A stretch of DNA of 64,000 nucleotides, taken from NCBI RefSeq assembly GCF_001509485.1, contig NZ_LLZI01000158.1:9088-73087 (forward strand), given 5' to 3'. The stretch is from Streptomyces sp. NRRL F-4489. GTDB lineage: Bacteria > Actinomycetota > Actinomycetes > Streptomycetales > Streptomycetaceae. Positions 26,279-35,289 of the stretch are shown piece after piece (the stretch's first letter is position 1; every line of letters begins with the position of its first letter). A program made the translations under genes and the position numbers. Under the pieces are notes generated by a model. The model did not search any database, had not been told where the DNA came from, and saw only the letters and a list, made by a program, of their open reading frames with translations.

Positions 26279-27628
26279 TCAGCCGCGTACGGCGGCGATG
26301 GCGTCTGCGAGCGCTCCGGCCACGTCGGGCACGCGGATGTGCGCACCGTCCCGGACGATCTGCCGCCCGGCCACGATGGTGTGCCGGACATCGGCCGCCG
26401 TGGCGGCGAATACGGCCGTCTCGGCGCCCAGGCGCGGCGGCGGTCCGGCGGTGCGTACGGAGTCCAGCCGGATCGTGGTGAGGTCGGCGAGCGCGCCGGG
26501 CGCGAGCGTGCCGGCGTCGTCCCAGCCGAGCGCCGCGTGCCCGTCGGCGGTGGCGGCGCGCAGCAGGGCGGCGGCGGTCCAGTGGCCCCGGGTGCGGGTG
26601 CGCAGCCGCTCGTCCAGCTCCATGGCGCGGGCCTCTTCGAGCAGGTCGATGACGGCGTGGCTGTCGCTGCCCAGGGAGAGCGGGCTGCCCTGCCGCTGGA
26701 GGGCGGCGGCCGGGCCGATGCCGTCGGCGAGGTCCCGTTCGGTGGTCGGGCACATGCACACGCCGGTGGTGGAGCCGCCGAGCAGGGCGATGTCGCCGTC
26801 GGTGAGGTGGGTGGCGTGCACGGCCGTGGTGCGCGGGCCCAGGACGCCGTGTTCGGCGAGCAGTTCGGTGGGGGTGCGGCCGTGGGCGGCGCGGCAGGCG
26901 TCGTTCTCGGCGGTCTGCTCGGAGAGGTGGACGTGCAGCGGTGCCCGCCGCTGCCGGGCCCACTCCGCGACGGTGCCCAGCTCCCCGGCCGGGACGGCCC
27001 GTACGGAGTGCACGGCGGCGCCGATCCGGGCGTGCCCGGCGTCCTTGAGGGCGTCGGCGCGCTCCGCCCAGGCGTCCGCGGTGCCGTCCGAGAAGCGCAG
27101 CTGGTGGCGGTTGGGCGGGTCGCCGAAGCCGGCGGAGAGGTAAGCGGTGTCGAGCAGGGTGATCCGGATACCGGCCTCGTCGGCCGCGGCGATCAGGGCC
27201 TCGCCCATCGCGTTGGGGTCGGCGTAGCGGGTGCCGCCGGGCGCGTGGTGGAGGTAGTGGAACTCCCCGACGCAGGTGATGCCGGCCAGCGCCATCTCGG
27301 CGTAGGCGGCGCGGGCGAGCGCGTGGTAGCTCTCCGGCGTCAGCCGGTCCGCGACGCCGTACATGACCTCCCGCCAGGTCCAGAAGGTCCCGGACCCGAC
27401 CTGCACGCTGCCGCGCAGGGCGCGGTGGAAGGCGTGGCTGTGGGCGTTGCTCAGGCCCGGCAGGGTCAGGCCGCGCAGCGCCTCCGCGCCGGGCGGCGGG
27501 GCGGCGACGCCGGTGCGGACGGCGGTGATCCGGCCGTCCGCGGTGTCCAGGGCGACGCCCGGCTCGACGCGGTCGCCGAGCCAGGCGTGTTCGAGCCAGT
27601 ATGTGACCGGTGCCGTCGGCGGTGTCAT
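26279..27628 (-). CDS. hutF: formimidoylglutamate deiminase
   Basis: 449 aa. Amidohydrolase that turns N-formimino-L-glutamate into N-formyl-L-glutamate and ammonia. Metal ligands His63 and His65 ([13 protein letters not shown]), the [14 protein letters not shown] segment typical of HutF, His in [12 protein letters not shown] and [10 protein letters not shown], and Asp in [16 protein letters not shown]. The ATG overlaps the stop of the M20 gene as ATGA. Its presence means this strain uses the two-step route through formylglutamate rather than direct HutG formiminoglutamase. Confidence 0.93.
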   Translation of the reverse strand: MTPPTAPVTYWLEHAWLGDRVEPGVALDTADGRITAVRTGVAAPPPGAEALRGLTLPGLSNAHSHAFHRALRGSVQVGSGTFWTWREVMYGVADRLTPESYHALARAAYAEMALAGITCVGEFHYLHHAPGGTRYADPNAMGEALIAAADEAGIRITLLDTAYLSAGFGDPPNRHQLRFSDGTADAWAERADALKDAGHARIGAAVHSVRAVPAGELGTVAEWARQRRAPLHVHLSEQTAENDACRAAHGRTPTELLAEHGVLGPRTTAVHATHLTDGDIALLGGSTTGVCMCPTTERDLADGIGPAAALQRQGSPLSLGSDSHAVIDLLEEARAMELDERLRTRTRGHWTAAALLRAATADGHAALGWDDAGTLAPGALADLTTIRLDSVRTAGPPPRLGAETAVFAATAADVRHTIVAGRQIVRDGAHIRVPDVAGALADAIAAVRG

Positions 27629-28875
27629 CGGCACGCCAGCCCCTCCAGTACGTCGGCGAGTGCGGTGACCCCGGCGGTGCAGTCGTCCTCGGTGGCCGTT
27701 TCGGCGGGCGAGTGCGAGACACCGGTGGGGTTGCGGACGAACAGCATCGCGGTCGGGACGGTCGCGGACAAAATACCCGCGTCGTGTCCAGCCCCGGTGC
27801 CCAGGACCGGCACCGGCCGGTCGCTCCCCTTGCCGAGGATGGCGCCGAGTTCGTCCCGCAGCGCGTGCCCGAATTCCACGATCGGGGTGAAGGATTCGCG
27901 GACGATGTCGAGGTCGACGCCGTCGCGGGCGGCCCGCTCGGCGGCGGCCCGCTCGATCCCGGCGATCACGGTGTCCAGGGTGTCCTGGGCGGCGGCGCGG
28001 GCGTCGAGCCAGCCGCGGACGAGCGAGGGGATGGCGTTGACGCCGTTCGGCTCGACGCTGACCTTCCCGAAGGTGGCCAGGGCGCCGGCCAGCCGGGCCT
28101 GCTCGCGGGCGGCGAGCACGGTCGCGGCGTAGGAGAGCATCGGGTCGCGGCGGTCCTCCAGGCGGGTGGTGCCGGCGTGGTTGGCCTCGCCGCGGAAGTC
28201 GAACCGCCAGCGGCCGTGCGGCCAGATGGCGGAGGCGATGCCGACCGGCGCGCCGGCGCCCTCGTCGTGCAGCGCCAGCGCGCGGCCCTGCTCGACGTGG
28301 AGTTCGACGAACGCGCCGAGGGTGGCGAGCCGTTCGGGGTCCGGGCCGATGGCCTCGGGGTCGTGGCCGGCGCGCTCCATGGCCTGCGGGAGGGTGGTGC
28401 CGTCGCCGTCGCGCAGCCGGTGCGCGGCCTCGCGGGTCAGCGCCCCGGTGGCCAGCCGGGAGCCGACGCAGGCGAGCCCGAAGCGGGCGCCCTCCTCGTC
28501 GCCGAAGTTGACGATGGCCAGGGGTTTGGTGAACTGCGCGCCGCGGCCCCGCAGTTCGTCCAGCGCGGCGAAGGAGGACACCACGCCCAGCGGGCCGTCG
28601 AAGGCGCCGCCGTCCGGGACGGAGTCCAGGTGCGAGCCGGTGGCGACGGCCCCGCCGGGGGCCACGTCGCGGTAGCTCGTGGCGCCGAGCCAGGCCCACT
28701 GGTTGCCGTTGCGGTCGAGCTCGTAGGCCAGCCCGCGGGCCTCGGCCTGGGCGCGGAACCACGCGCGGCAGTCCGCGTCGGCGCCGGTCCAGGCGAAGCG
28801 GCGGTAGCCCCCGGAGGAGGAGTCGCGGCCGAGCGGCCGCAGCTCCTCCCACATCTCGTGGAACGACGAGGTCAC
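27625..28875 (-). CDS. M20 amidohydrolase (allantoate/N-carbamoyl amino acid type)
   Basis: 416 aa. M20/amidase-hydantoinase fold with a dimetal site: His82 ([13 protein letters not shown]), Asp93 (GAFDGPLGV), Glu127/Glu128 ([11 protein letters not shown]), His193 ([11 protein letters not shown]), plus the lid-domain segment [18 protein letters not shown]. Families with this layout include allantoate amidohydrolase and N-carbamoyl-L-amino acid hydrolase. It is sealed inside the hut operon, with GTGA overlap to hutU and ATGA overlap to hutF. Since HutF makes N-formylglutamate and no hutG is present here, deformylation of N-formylglutamate is a likely role; this is inference. Confidence 0.85.
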   Translation of the reverse strand: MTSSFHEMWEELRPLGRDSSSGGYRRFAWTGADADCRAWFRAQAEARGLAYELDRNGNQWAWLGATSYRDVAPGGAVATGSHLDSVPDGGAFDGPLGVVSSFAALDELRGRGAQFTKPLAIVNFGDEEGARFGLACVGSRLATGALTREAAHRLRDGDGTTLPQAMERAGHDPEAIGPDPERLATLGAFVELHVEQGRALALHDEGAGAPVGIASAIWPHGRWRFDFRGEANHAGTTRLEDRRDPMLSYAATVLAAREQARLAGALATFGKVSVEPNGVNAIPSLVRGWLDARAAAQDTLDTVIAGIERAAAERAARDGVDLDIVRESFTPIVEFGHALRDELGAILGKGSDRPVPVLGTGAGHDAGILSATVPTAMLFVRNPTGVSHSPAETATEDDCTAGVTALADVLEGLACR

Positions 28876-30536
28876 GCGCCCTCGCCCTCGCGCATCGGGA
28901 TCCGGACGCCGCGCTCGGCGGCGACCTCGTCGGCGCGCTCGTAGCCGGCGTCGACGTGCCGGATGACGCCCATACCGGGGTCGTTGGTGAGCACCCGGCG
29001 GATCTTCTCGCCGGCCAGCGCGGTGCCGTCGGCGACGGTGACCTGCCCGGCGTGGATCGAGCGGCCCATGCCGACGCCGCCGCCGTGGTGCAGGGAGACC
29101 CAGGAGGCGCCGGAGGCGACGTTGACCATGGCGTTGAGCAGCGGCCAGTCGGCGATCGCGTCCGAGCCGTCCTTCATGGCCTCGGTCTCGCGGTAGGGGG
29201 AGGCGACCGAGCCGCAGTCGAGGTGGTCGCGGCCGATGGCCAGCGGCGCCTGGAGCGTGCCGTCGGCGACCATCTCGTTGAACCGCTCGCCGGCCTTGTC
29301 GCGCTCGCCGTAGCCGAGCCAGCAGATCCGGGCGGGCAGGCCCTGGAAGTGGACGCGTTCGCCGGCCATCTTGATCCAGCGGGCCAGGGAGGTGTTCTCG
29401 GGGAAGAGGTCGAGGATCGCCTTGTCGGTGGCCGCGATGTCCTTGGGGTCGCCGGAGAGCGCCGCCCAGCGGAACGGGCCCTTGCCCTCGGCGAAGAGCG
29501 GCCGGATGTAGGCGGGGACGAAGCCGGGGAAGGCGAACGCCCGCTGGTACCCGGCGAGTTGGGCCTCGCCGCGGATGGAGTTGCCGTAGTCGAAGACCTC
29601 GGCGCCGGCGTCCATGAAGCCGACCATGGCCTCGACGTGCCGGGCCATCGACTCCCGGGCGCGGGCGGTGAAGCCGGCCGGGTCCTTGGCCGCGTACTCC
29701 TTCATCTCGGCGAAGTCGACGCCGGTGGGGAGGTAGGACAGCGGGTCGTGGGCGCTGGTCTGGTCGGTGACGATGTCGATCGGGGCGCCGTCGGCGAGCA
29801 TCCGCGGCAGGAGGTCGGCGGCGTTGCCGAGCAGGCCGATGGAGAGCGGTTTGCGCTGGTCACGGGCCTCGACGGCGAGCTGGAGGGCGTGCTGGAGGCT
29901 GTCGGCCCGCACGTCGAGGTAGCGGTGCTCGATACGGCGCTCGATGGCGCGCGGGTCGCAGTCGATGCAGATCGCGACGCCGTCGTTCATGGTGACGGCG
30001 AGCGGCTGGGCGCCGCCCATGCCGCCGAGGCCGGCGGTGAGGGTGATGGTGCCGGCCAGCGTCCCGCCGAACTTCTTCGCGGCGACCGCCGCGAACGTCT
30101 CGTAGGTGCCCTGGAGGATGCCCTGGGTGCCGATGTAGATCCACGAACCGGCCGTCATCTGGCCGTACATGGTCAGGCCGAGGGCCTCCAGGCGGCGGAA
30201 CTCCTCCCAGTTGGCCCAGTCGCCGACGAGGTTGGAGTTGGCGATCAGGACGCGCGGCGCCCACTCGTGGGTCTGCATCACGCCGACCGGCTTGCCGGAC
30301 TGGACGAGCATCGTCTCGTCCTGCTTCAGCGTGGTCAGGGTGCGGACCATCGCGTCGAACGAGCGCCAGTCGCGGGCGGCCTTGCCGGTGCCGCCGTAGA
30401 CGACGAGCTGGTCCGGATGCTCGGCGACCTCCGGGTCGAGGTTGTTCTGGAGCATGCGGAGTGCGGCTTCCTGCTGCCATCCGCGCGCGCTCAGCTCCGT
30501 ACCGCGCGGTGCCCGCACGGGTCGCGGTCCCGACAT
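28872..30536 (-). CDS. hutU: urocanate hydratase
   Basis: 554 aa, full length. NAD-dependent (NAD as tightly bound cofactor) hydration of urocanate to imidazolonepropionate. Recognisable stretches: [39 protein letters not shown] (nucleotide-binding), [35 protein letters not shown], and the C-terminal [20 protein letters not shown]. First gene of the hutU-M20-hutF-hutI operon. The histidase gene hutH is not in the window, as in S. coelicolor where it is unlinked. Confidence 0.97.
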   Translation of the reverse strand: MSGPRPVRAPRGTELSARGWQQEAALRMLQNNLDPEVAEHPDQLVVYGGTGKAARDWRSFDAMVRTLTTLKQDETMLVQSGKPVGVMQTHEWAPRVLIANSNLVGDWANWEEFRRLEALGLTMYGQMTAGSWIYIGTQGILQGTYETFAAVAAKKFGGTLAGTITLTAGLGGMGGAQPLAVTMNDGVAICIDCDPRAIERRIEHRYLDVRADSLQHALQLAVEARDQRKPLSIGLLGNAADLLPRMLADGAPIDIVTDQTSAHDPLSYLPTGVDFAEMKEYAAKDPAGFTARARESMARHVEAMVGFMDAGAEVFDYGNSIRGEAQLAGYQRAFAFPGFVPAYIRPLFAEGKGPFRWAALSGDPKDIAATDKAILDLFPENTSLARWIKMAGERVHFQGLPARICWLGYGERDKAGERFNEMVADGTLQAPLAIGRDHLDCGSVASPYRETEAMKDGSDAIADWPLLNAMVNVASGASWVSLHHGGGVGMGRSIHAGQVTVADGTALAGEKIRRVLTNDPGMGVIRHVDAGYERADEVAAERGVRIPMREGEGA

Positions 30537-30576
30537 GGGCCCTGCCTCCCTGACCTTGATGGATTGACCTATTCAC

Positions 30577-30606
30577 AGTCTTGCGCGCCTGAATACGACT
30601 AGTCAA
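30577..30606 (-). promoter_or_regulatory. candidate hut operon promoter
   Basis: On the minus strand TTGACT (30601-30606) is followed after 18 bases by AAGACT (30577-30582), 40-70 bases before hutU. GACTAGTC (30597-30604) is a perfect palindrome over the -35 element, and TATTC/GAATA arms lie in the same stretch, so a repressor could bind here. Confidence 0.35.
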
Positions 30607-30666
30607 CAGGCGCCGGGGTGCCGGTGGCGGGTTTTCCCCAGGCCGCCGATTTCGACTTGCCGGGCG

Positions 30667-30699
30667 GGAAAGCCGGTGTTAGCTTTCCGAGTGGGAAAG
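30667..30699. promoter_or_regulatory. alternating GGAAAG half-sites, ABC operon operator
   Basis: GGAAAGC (30667-30673), GCTTTCC (30682-30688) and GGAAAG (30694-30699) form two overlapping inverted repeats in front of the operon that starts at 30822. This suits autoregulation by the winged-helix protein at 31340-31684. Confidence 0.45.
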
Positions 30700-30821
30700 T
30701 TGGAGCGGGGCGCCGGCAGCGGCGGCCCCGCCCGCCCGGACCGTCCGGGCCGCGCGCGGGCACGCCATCCGCGCCGCGGACCGGGAGGCGTCCGGGACGT
30801 CTACGGGGAGGCGAACGGGAC

Positions 30822-31343
30822 ATGACCACACCGGTGGATGCCGAGCGGGCCTGGCAGGATCTCCAGCGGATCCGCGTCCCGCAGGAGCGGGTGTACGACG
30901 AGGTCGAGCGGTGCGCGCGCGGCGACCGGCGGGCGACGTACGTCACCGCCGCCCTGATGTGGCTCTTCCTCGCCTCCTCCGGGCTGGACCTGCCGCGCTG
31001 GGCCTCGTTCCTCGTGCTCGCCGCCTACGTCGGCGGTCTGGCCGCCCTGGGCGTGATCTACAGCCGCCGGACGCGGGTGCGGCTGCACCGCTCGCGGTAC
31101 ACCTGGCGCACCTTCGCCACCTTCCTCGCCGGCGCGGCCGTCGGCGGCGGCACGATCCTGCTCACCGGCTACCTGGCCGAGCGGCTGGCGCTGCCCTACG
31201 GGAGCGTGATCCAGGCGACCGTCTCCGCCGGCGCCTTCGCGCTCTTCGTCGGCCCCGCCAACCGCTGGGCGGTCAGCCCGCTCCGCGGCCGCGCCCTGGG
31301 CGCACCGCCCGCGAGACCGATCCCCGAGGAGGCCGGCCGATGA
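30822..31343 (+). CDS. small membrane protein of ABC exporter operon
   Basis: 173 aa, family not recognised. A soluble N-terminus of ~40 residues (VDAERAWQDLQRIRVPQERV) is followed by four hydrophobic segments at ~42-60, ~63-83, ~100-122 and ~128-147. First gene of a five-cistron operon with a winged-helix regulator, a mini-ORF and an ABC transporter. Its stop overlaps the regulator's ATG as ATGA. Membrane proteins in this position often modulate the cognate transporter or sense its signal, but nothing in the sequence proves it. GGGGAGGCG lies upstream of the ATG. Confidence 0.7.
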   Translation: MTTPVDAERAWQDLQRIRVPQERVYDEVERCARGDRRATYVTAALMWLFLASSGLDLPRWASFLVLAAYVGGLAALGVIYSRRTRVRLHRSRYTWRTFATFLAGAAVGGGTILLTGYLAERLALPYGSVIQATVSAGAFALFVGPANRWAVSPLRGRALGAPPARPIPEEAGR

Positions 31344-31684
31344 GCACCCCATCGGGCTTCGACGAACTCATCCATCCCGCCACCCGGCTGTCCGTGGTGG
31401 CCATGCTCGCCGCGACCGAATGGGCCGACTTCGCCTTCGTCCGCGACGGCCTCTCGCTCAGCGACTCCGCGCTCTCCAAGCAGCTGCACACGCTGGAGGA
31501 GGCCGGATATCTGGAGATCCGCAAGGAGGGCGGCGGCCGGAAGCGGCGCACCAAGGTGCGGCTGACGGCCCGCGGCCGCGCCGCCTTCGACGGCCATGTC
31601 GCCGCGCTCCGCGCCATCGTCGAGGGCGCGGGCCCGGGGGCCGCCCGGTCCGCACCGCAGCAGCCGGCCGACGCCGGCCGATGA
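31340..31684 (+). CDS. winged-helix transcriptional regulator
   Basis: 114 aa. A single winged helix-turn-helix domain of the small MarR/ArsR-like type (the Pfam HTH_34 sort): HPATRLSVVAMLAATEWADF, recognition helix LSDSALSKQLHTLEEAGYLE and wing KEGGGRKRRTKVRLTARGRAAF. No effector domain. It starts inside the stop of the membrane-protein gene (ATGA) and its stop overlaps the ATG of a 10-codon ORF. It probably represses its own operon at the GGAAAG repeats 120-155 bases upstream of the first gene. Confidence 0.88.
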   Translation: MSTPSGFDELIHPATRLSVVAMLAATEWADFAFVRDGLSLSDSALSKQLHTLEEAGYLEIRKEGGGRKRRTKVRLTARGRAAFDGHVAALRAIVEGAGPGAARSAPQQPADAGR

Positions 31685-31713
31685 CCACACACCACGGGGG
31701 GAAGCAGCGATGA
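31681..31713 (+). CDS. 10-codon linking mini-ORF
   Basis: ATG at 31681 encodes MTTHHGGKQR and ends at TGA 31711-31713. Its start overlaps the regulator's stop and its stop overlaps the ABC ATPase start, both as ATGA. The GGGGGGAAG it contains is the ribosome-binding site of the ATPase. It therefore joins the two genes into one chain of coupled translation. It may have no function as a peptide. Confidence 0.45.
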   Translation: MTTHHGGKQR

Positions 31714-32702
31714 CCACCACACCCACCGGCCCGGCCGGCACCGCGCCGGTCGTACGGGCCCGCGGCCTGCGCATGGCGTACGGCGGCACCGATGTCCTGC
31801 ACGGCGTCGACCTCGACATCCGGCGCGGCGAGGTCTTCGCCCTGCTGGGGCCGAACGGCGCCGGCAAGACCACCACCGTCGAGATCCTGGAGGGCTTCCG
31901 GCAGCGTTCCGCCGGCGAGGTCGAGGTGCTCGGCGCGGATCCGGCGCGGGCCGGCGACGCCTGGCGGGGCCGGATCGGCCTCGTCCTGCAGTCCTGGCGC
32001 GACCACCGCCGCTGGCAGGTCGCCGAGCTGCTGACGCACTTCGCCGGGTACTACCCCGAGCCCCGGGATCCCGACGAGCTGCTGGCGGTGGTCGGCCTGA
32101 CCGGCCAGGCGGGGCAGCGCGTCGACCGGCTCTCCGGCGGCCAGCGCCGCCGCCTGGACGTGGCACTCGGCATCGTCGGCCGCCCGGAGCTGCTGTTCCT
32201 GGACGAGCCCACGACCGGCTTCGACCCCGAGGCCCGCCGCGGCTTCCACGACCTGGTGGAGCGCCTGGCCCGCGAGGAGGGCGTCACGGTCCTGTTGACG
32301 ACCCACGATCTGGCCGAGGCGGAGCGGCTCGCCGACCGGATAGCGATGCTGGTCGACGGACGGATCCGGGCCTGCGGCACACCGGCCGAGCTGGCCGCGC
32401 GGGCCGCGGCGCGGGCCGAGGTCCGCTGGACGGCACCGGACGGCGAGCGGCGCCGCGAGCACACCGCCGATCCGTCCCGCCTGGTCTGGGAGCTCCACCA
32501 GGCCCTCGGCGGCCCGATCGCCGACCTGGAGGTGCGCCGCCCGACGCTGGAGGACACGTACCTCCACATGCTCCACGGCCGGCCCGGGACCGAGGGGGGC
32601 CACGGCACCACCGGCCCCGCCGACTCCGGCTCCGGGGCCGACTCCGGCTCGGGCTCCGGCGAGGGCGCCGACGCCGACGCGGATCGGGCTCGCGCGGCAT
32701 GA
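31710..32702 (+). CDS. ABC transporter ATP-binding protein
   Basis: 330 aa. Walker A LLGPNGAGKTTTVE, Q-loop LVLQSWRDHR, signature LSGGQRRRLDVALG, Walker B LLFLDEPTTGFDPE and switch His in LLTTHDLAEAERLADR. Drug/lipid exporter subfamily (DrrA-like), with a C-terminal domain at ~225-300 that carries the family's VRRPTLEDTYLHM motif. The last ~35 residues are a low-complexity Gly/Ser/Asp tail. Works with the ABC-2 permease 79 bases downstream. Confidence 0.93.
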   Translation: MTTTPTGPAGTAPVVRARGLRMAYGGTDVLHGVDLDIRRGEVFALLGPNGAGKTTTVEILEGFRQRSAGEVEVLGADPARAGDAWRGRIGLVLQSWRDHRRWQVAELLTHFAGYYPEPRDPDELLAVVGLTGQAGQRVDRLSGGQRRRLDVALGIVGRPELLFLDEPTTGFDPEARRGFHDLVERLAREEGVTVLLTTHDLAEAERLADRIAMLVDGRIRACGTPAELAARAAARAEVRWTAPDGERRREHTADPSRLVWELHQALGGPIADLEVRRPTLEDTYLHMLHGRPGTEGGHGTTGPADSGSGADSGSGSGEGADADADRARAA

Positions 32703-32781
32703 CCACCGGGCGCCCGCCCGGCGTACGGGAAACGGCACACGGCACGGCAGACAGCAGCACCACCACGACGGGGGAACGGAC

Positions 32782-33705
32782 ATGACCATGACGTCACCGA
32801 CAGCGGCCGGCGGGCCGGGCCTCGCGGCCCCGGGCCGGCGCGGCGGCCACGGAGGACTGCGGCCCTGGCGGGCCGGGATCCGGCGCGGCGTGATCGAACT
32901 GCGCCATCTGCTGGGCAACAAAAAGGAGTTGGCCGGCCACGTCTCCAACATCGTCGTCGGCCTGCTCATCACCTCGTTCATCCACGGAAACGTCCCCGGG
33001 ACGCACATCCCGATGGCGCATCTGACGCTGTCCGGGTTCGCCGGGTACCTCCTCTTCCAGATCGGGCTGCTCAACCTCCCGCAGATCCTGGTGACCGAGC
33101 GGGAGGAGGGCACCCTGCTGCGGCTGCGCGCCACCCCCGGCGGCATACCGGCCTACCTCATCGCCAAGTCCCTGCTGATCGTGGTCCTCGCGCTGGGCAC
33201 CCTCGCGGTGCTGCTGGGCGCCGCCGCCGCCCTGGTGGACGGGCCGCTGCCGCACAGCGCCGGCGGCTGGCTGACGCTGCTGTGGGTGACCGCCCTCGGC
33301 CTGCTCGCGGTCGTCCCGCTGGGCGCGGCCATCGGGGCCGTCCTGCCCAACCCCCGGGAGGCGCTGGCGCTGATCATGCTGCCGTCGATGGCCCTGCTGA
33401 TCACCTCCGGCGCGATGTTCCCGCTGTCCCGGATGCCGGCGGTGGTCCAGGACATCGCCTCGGTCTTCCCGCTCCGCTGGATGGCCCAGGGCCTGCGCTC
33501 GGCCCTGCTCCCGGACGCCGCCCGGGCCGCCGAGGCCGCCGGCTCCTGGCAACTCCCCACCGTCGCCCTGGTCCTGGGGGCCTGGGCCGTCCTCGGCTTC
33601 CTGCTCGCCGTCCCCCTCCTCCGCCGCGCCACCCGCCGCGAATCCGGCTCCCGCCTCACCGCCCGCCAGGCCATAGCCAAGGCGAACGGCGTCCCGGGGG
33701 CGTAG
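32782..33705 (+). CDS. ABC-2 type transporter permease
   Basis: 307 aa with six membrane segments, DrrB-like. A cytoplasmic N-terminus, then HVSNIVVGLLITSFI, the EREEGTLLRLRATPGGIPAY loop typical of ABC-2 permeases that export drugs or lipids, and FPLRWMAQGLRSALLP before the last helix. It forms the membrane half of the exporter with the preceding ATPase; the substrate is unknown. GGGGGAACGG precedes the ATG. A 12-base-pair GC hairpin follows. Confidence 0.9.
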   Translation: MTMTSPTAAGGPGLAAPGRRGGHGGLRPWRAGIRRGVIELRHLLGNKKELAGHVSNIVVGLLITSFIHGNVPGTHIPMAHLTLSGFAGYLLFQIGLLNLPQILVTEREEGTLLRLRATPGGIPAYLIAKSLLIVVLALGTLAVLLGAAAALVDGPLPHSAGGWLTLLWVTALGLLAVVPLGAAIGAVLPNPREALALIMLPSMALLITSGAMFPLSRMPAVVQDIASVFPLRWMAQGLRSALLPDAARAAEAAGSWQLPTVALVLGAWAVLGFLLAVPLLRRATRRESGSRLTARQAIAKANGVPGA

Positions 33706-33741
33706 GGGGTGTCCGCCTAGGGCGCGGGGGCCTGGCGCGGG

Positions 33742-33768
33742 CCGGCCCGGCCGCTCCGGCCGGGCCGG
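33742..33768 (+). terminator. terminator after ABC operon
   Basis: Perfect 12-base-pair stem (CCGGCCCGGCCG) with a 3-base loop, 36 bases after the permease stop. Confidence 0.7.
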
Positions 33769-33881
33769 GCCGGAGCGGTCTCACCCGGGCAACACGCCCA
33801 AGCGGGGGCAGACCCGGATCGGTCCGTGCCAAGGCCGCGCTGGCGTGGCGCGGCGGGGTGGCCGGATGATGAAGTGGGCGC

Positions 33882-35216
33882 ATGACCTTCACGGACCGAG
33901 ACCGTGCCGTTCAGGCAGCCATCACTCAGGGGCTGGTCGGCTCCGGGCAGCCCGTGGCGGGGCTGCTCGACATCGCCGGCATCCGCCGGTCCGCGGCCGA
34001 ACTCCGCGCCGCCTTCGCGGAGTTCACCGCTCCGGGCACCCCGGTCCTGCACGCGTTCGCGGTGAAGGCCGCCGCCCTCGTCCCCGTACTGCGGCTGCTG
34101 GCGCAGGAAGGCATCGGCTGCGAGGTGGCCAGCCCCGGCGAGCTGGCCGTGGCCCGGGCCGCCGGGATCCCGGCCCGTGACACCGTCCTGGACTCCCCCG
34201 CCAAGACCCGTTCCGAGCTCCGCGAGGCGCTCGCCCTCGGCATCGCCGTCAACGTCGACAACCACGAGGAACTGGCCCGTATCGACCGGATGATGGCCTC
34301 CGCGCCGTCCACCGCCCCGATAGGGCTGCGGGTCAATCCGCAGATCGGCGGCGGCAGCATCGGCGCGATGAGCACCGCCACCGACACCTCCAAGTTCGGC
34401 ATCCCGCTGCGCGACTCAGGGGCCCGCGACTGGGTCGTCCGGGCCTGCCTCGACCGGCCGTGGCTGACCCGCCTGCACGCCCACGTCGGCTCCCAGGGCA
34501 TGCCGCTGGAGCGGATGGCCGAGGGCGTCCGGGCGCTCTACGACCTCGCCGAGGAGATCAACGAACAGGCCGGCGGCCGCCGGATCACCACCCTCGACAT
34601 CGGCGGCGGCCTGCCCGTCAACTTCGCCTCCGACACCGTCACCCCCACCTACCGCGAGTACGCGGCAGTGCTGCACGCGGCGGTCCCCGGACTGTTCTCC
34701 GGGCGGTACGGGCTGGTCACCGAGTTCGGCCGGTCGCTGCTGGCCAAGCACGGGATGGTGCTGGCCCGCGTCGAGTACGCGAAGTGGGCCGGCGGCCGCC
34801 CGATCGCGGTCACCCACGCCGGCGCCCAGGTCGCCACCCGCACGGTCTTCGCGCCCGCGGCCTGGCCGATCCGGGTGGCGGCGTACGACGCGGCCGGCCG
34901 GCCGAAGACCGGGGCGCCGGTCCCGCAGGACATCGCCGGCCCCTGCTGCTTCGCCGGCGACCTGGTCGCCGAGAACCGCCCGCTGCCGCTGCTGGAGGCC
35001 GGCGACCACACCGCCCTCCTGGACACCGGCGCGTACTACTTCTCCACCCACTTCGCCTACAACTCGCTGCCCCGGCCCGGTGTGTACGGCTACGCGGCCG
35101 GGCCGGACGGCACGGTGCGGTTCGCCACCGTCCGGACCCCGCAGACCCTGGAGGAGCTCACCGCCGAGAGCGGCGCCGCGCACGCCGACGACCTGCGCGA
35201 CCTCGCCCTGGGCTGA
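33882..35216 (+). CDS. fold-type III PLP decarboxylase, variant
   Basis: 444 aa, alanine racemase/diaminopimelate-ornithine decarboxylase fold. PLP Lys in VLHAFAVKAAALVP (~68), HAHVGSQG, the phosphate loop DIGGGLPVNF, and VTEFGRSLLAKHG where diaminopimelate decarboxylase has EPGR. The catalytic Cys and Asp survive in GPCCFAGD, but the Glu of the usual CESGD is Phe, and the C-terminal YYFSTHFAYNSLPRPGVYGY differs from standard lysA. So this is probably not LysA; the substrate is a basic or modified amino acid yet unknown. The ribosome-binding site is weak. It converges with an RpiR regulator and lies near an NCS1 permease, which may form one catabolic unit. Confidence 0.82.
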   Translation: MTFTDRDRAVQAAITQGLVGSGQPVAGLLDIAGIRRSAAELRAAFAEFTAPGTPVLHAFAVKAAALVPVLRLLAQEGIGCEVASPGELAVARAAGIPARDTVLDSPAKTRSELREALALGIAVNVDNHEELARIDRMMASAPSTAPIGLRVNPQIGGGSIGAMSTATDTSKFGIPLRDSGARDWVVRACLDRPWLTRLHAHVGSQGMPLERMAEGVRALYDLAEEINEQAGGRRITTLDIGGGLPVNFASDTVTPTYREYAAVLHAAVPGLFSGRYGLVTEFGRSLLAKHGMVLARVEYAKWAGGRPIAVTHAGAQVATRTVFAPAAWPIRVAAYDAAGRPKTGAPVPQDIAGPCCFAGDLVAENRPLPLLEAGDHTALLDTGAYYFSTHFAYNSLPRPGVYGYAAGPDGTVRFATVRTPQTLEELTAESGAAHADDLRDLALG

Positions 35217-35221
35217 GCGCG

Positions 35222-35253
35222 GGCGCGCGCCGGCCGGGGCGCGCGCCGGCCGG
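35222..35253. repeat. 16-base tandem duplication between convergent genes
   Basis: Two exact copies of GGCGCGCGCCGGCCGG, itself made of two palindromes (GGCGCGCGCC and CCGGCCGG). It can fold as a hairpin and may end transcription for both neighbours. Confidence 0.6.
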
Positions 35254-35289
35254 GGCGCCCGCCGGGGCCCGCCCCGCGCCCCCGGCGCC

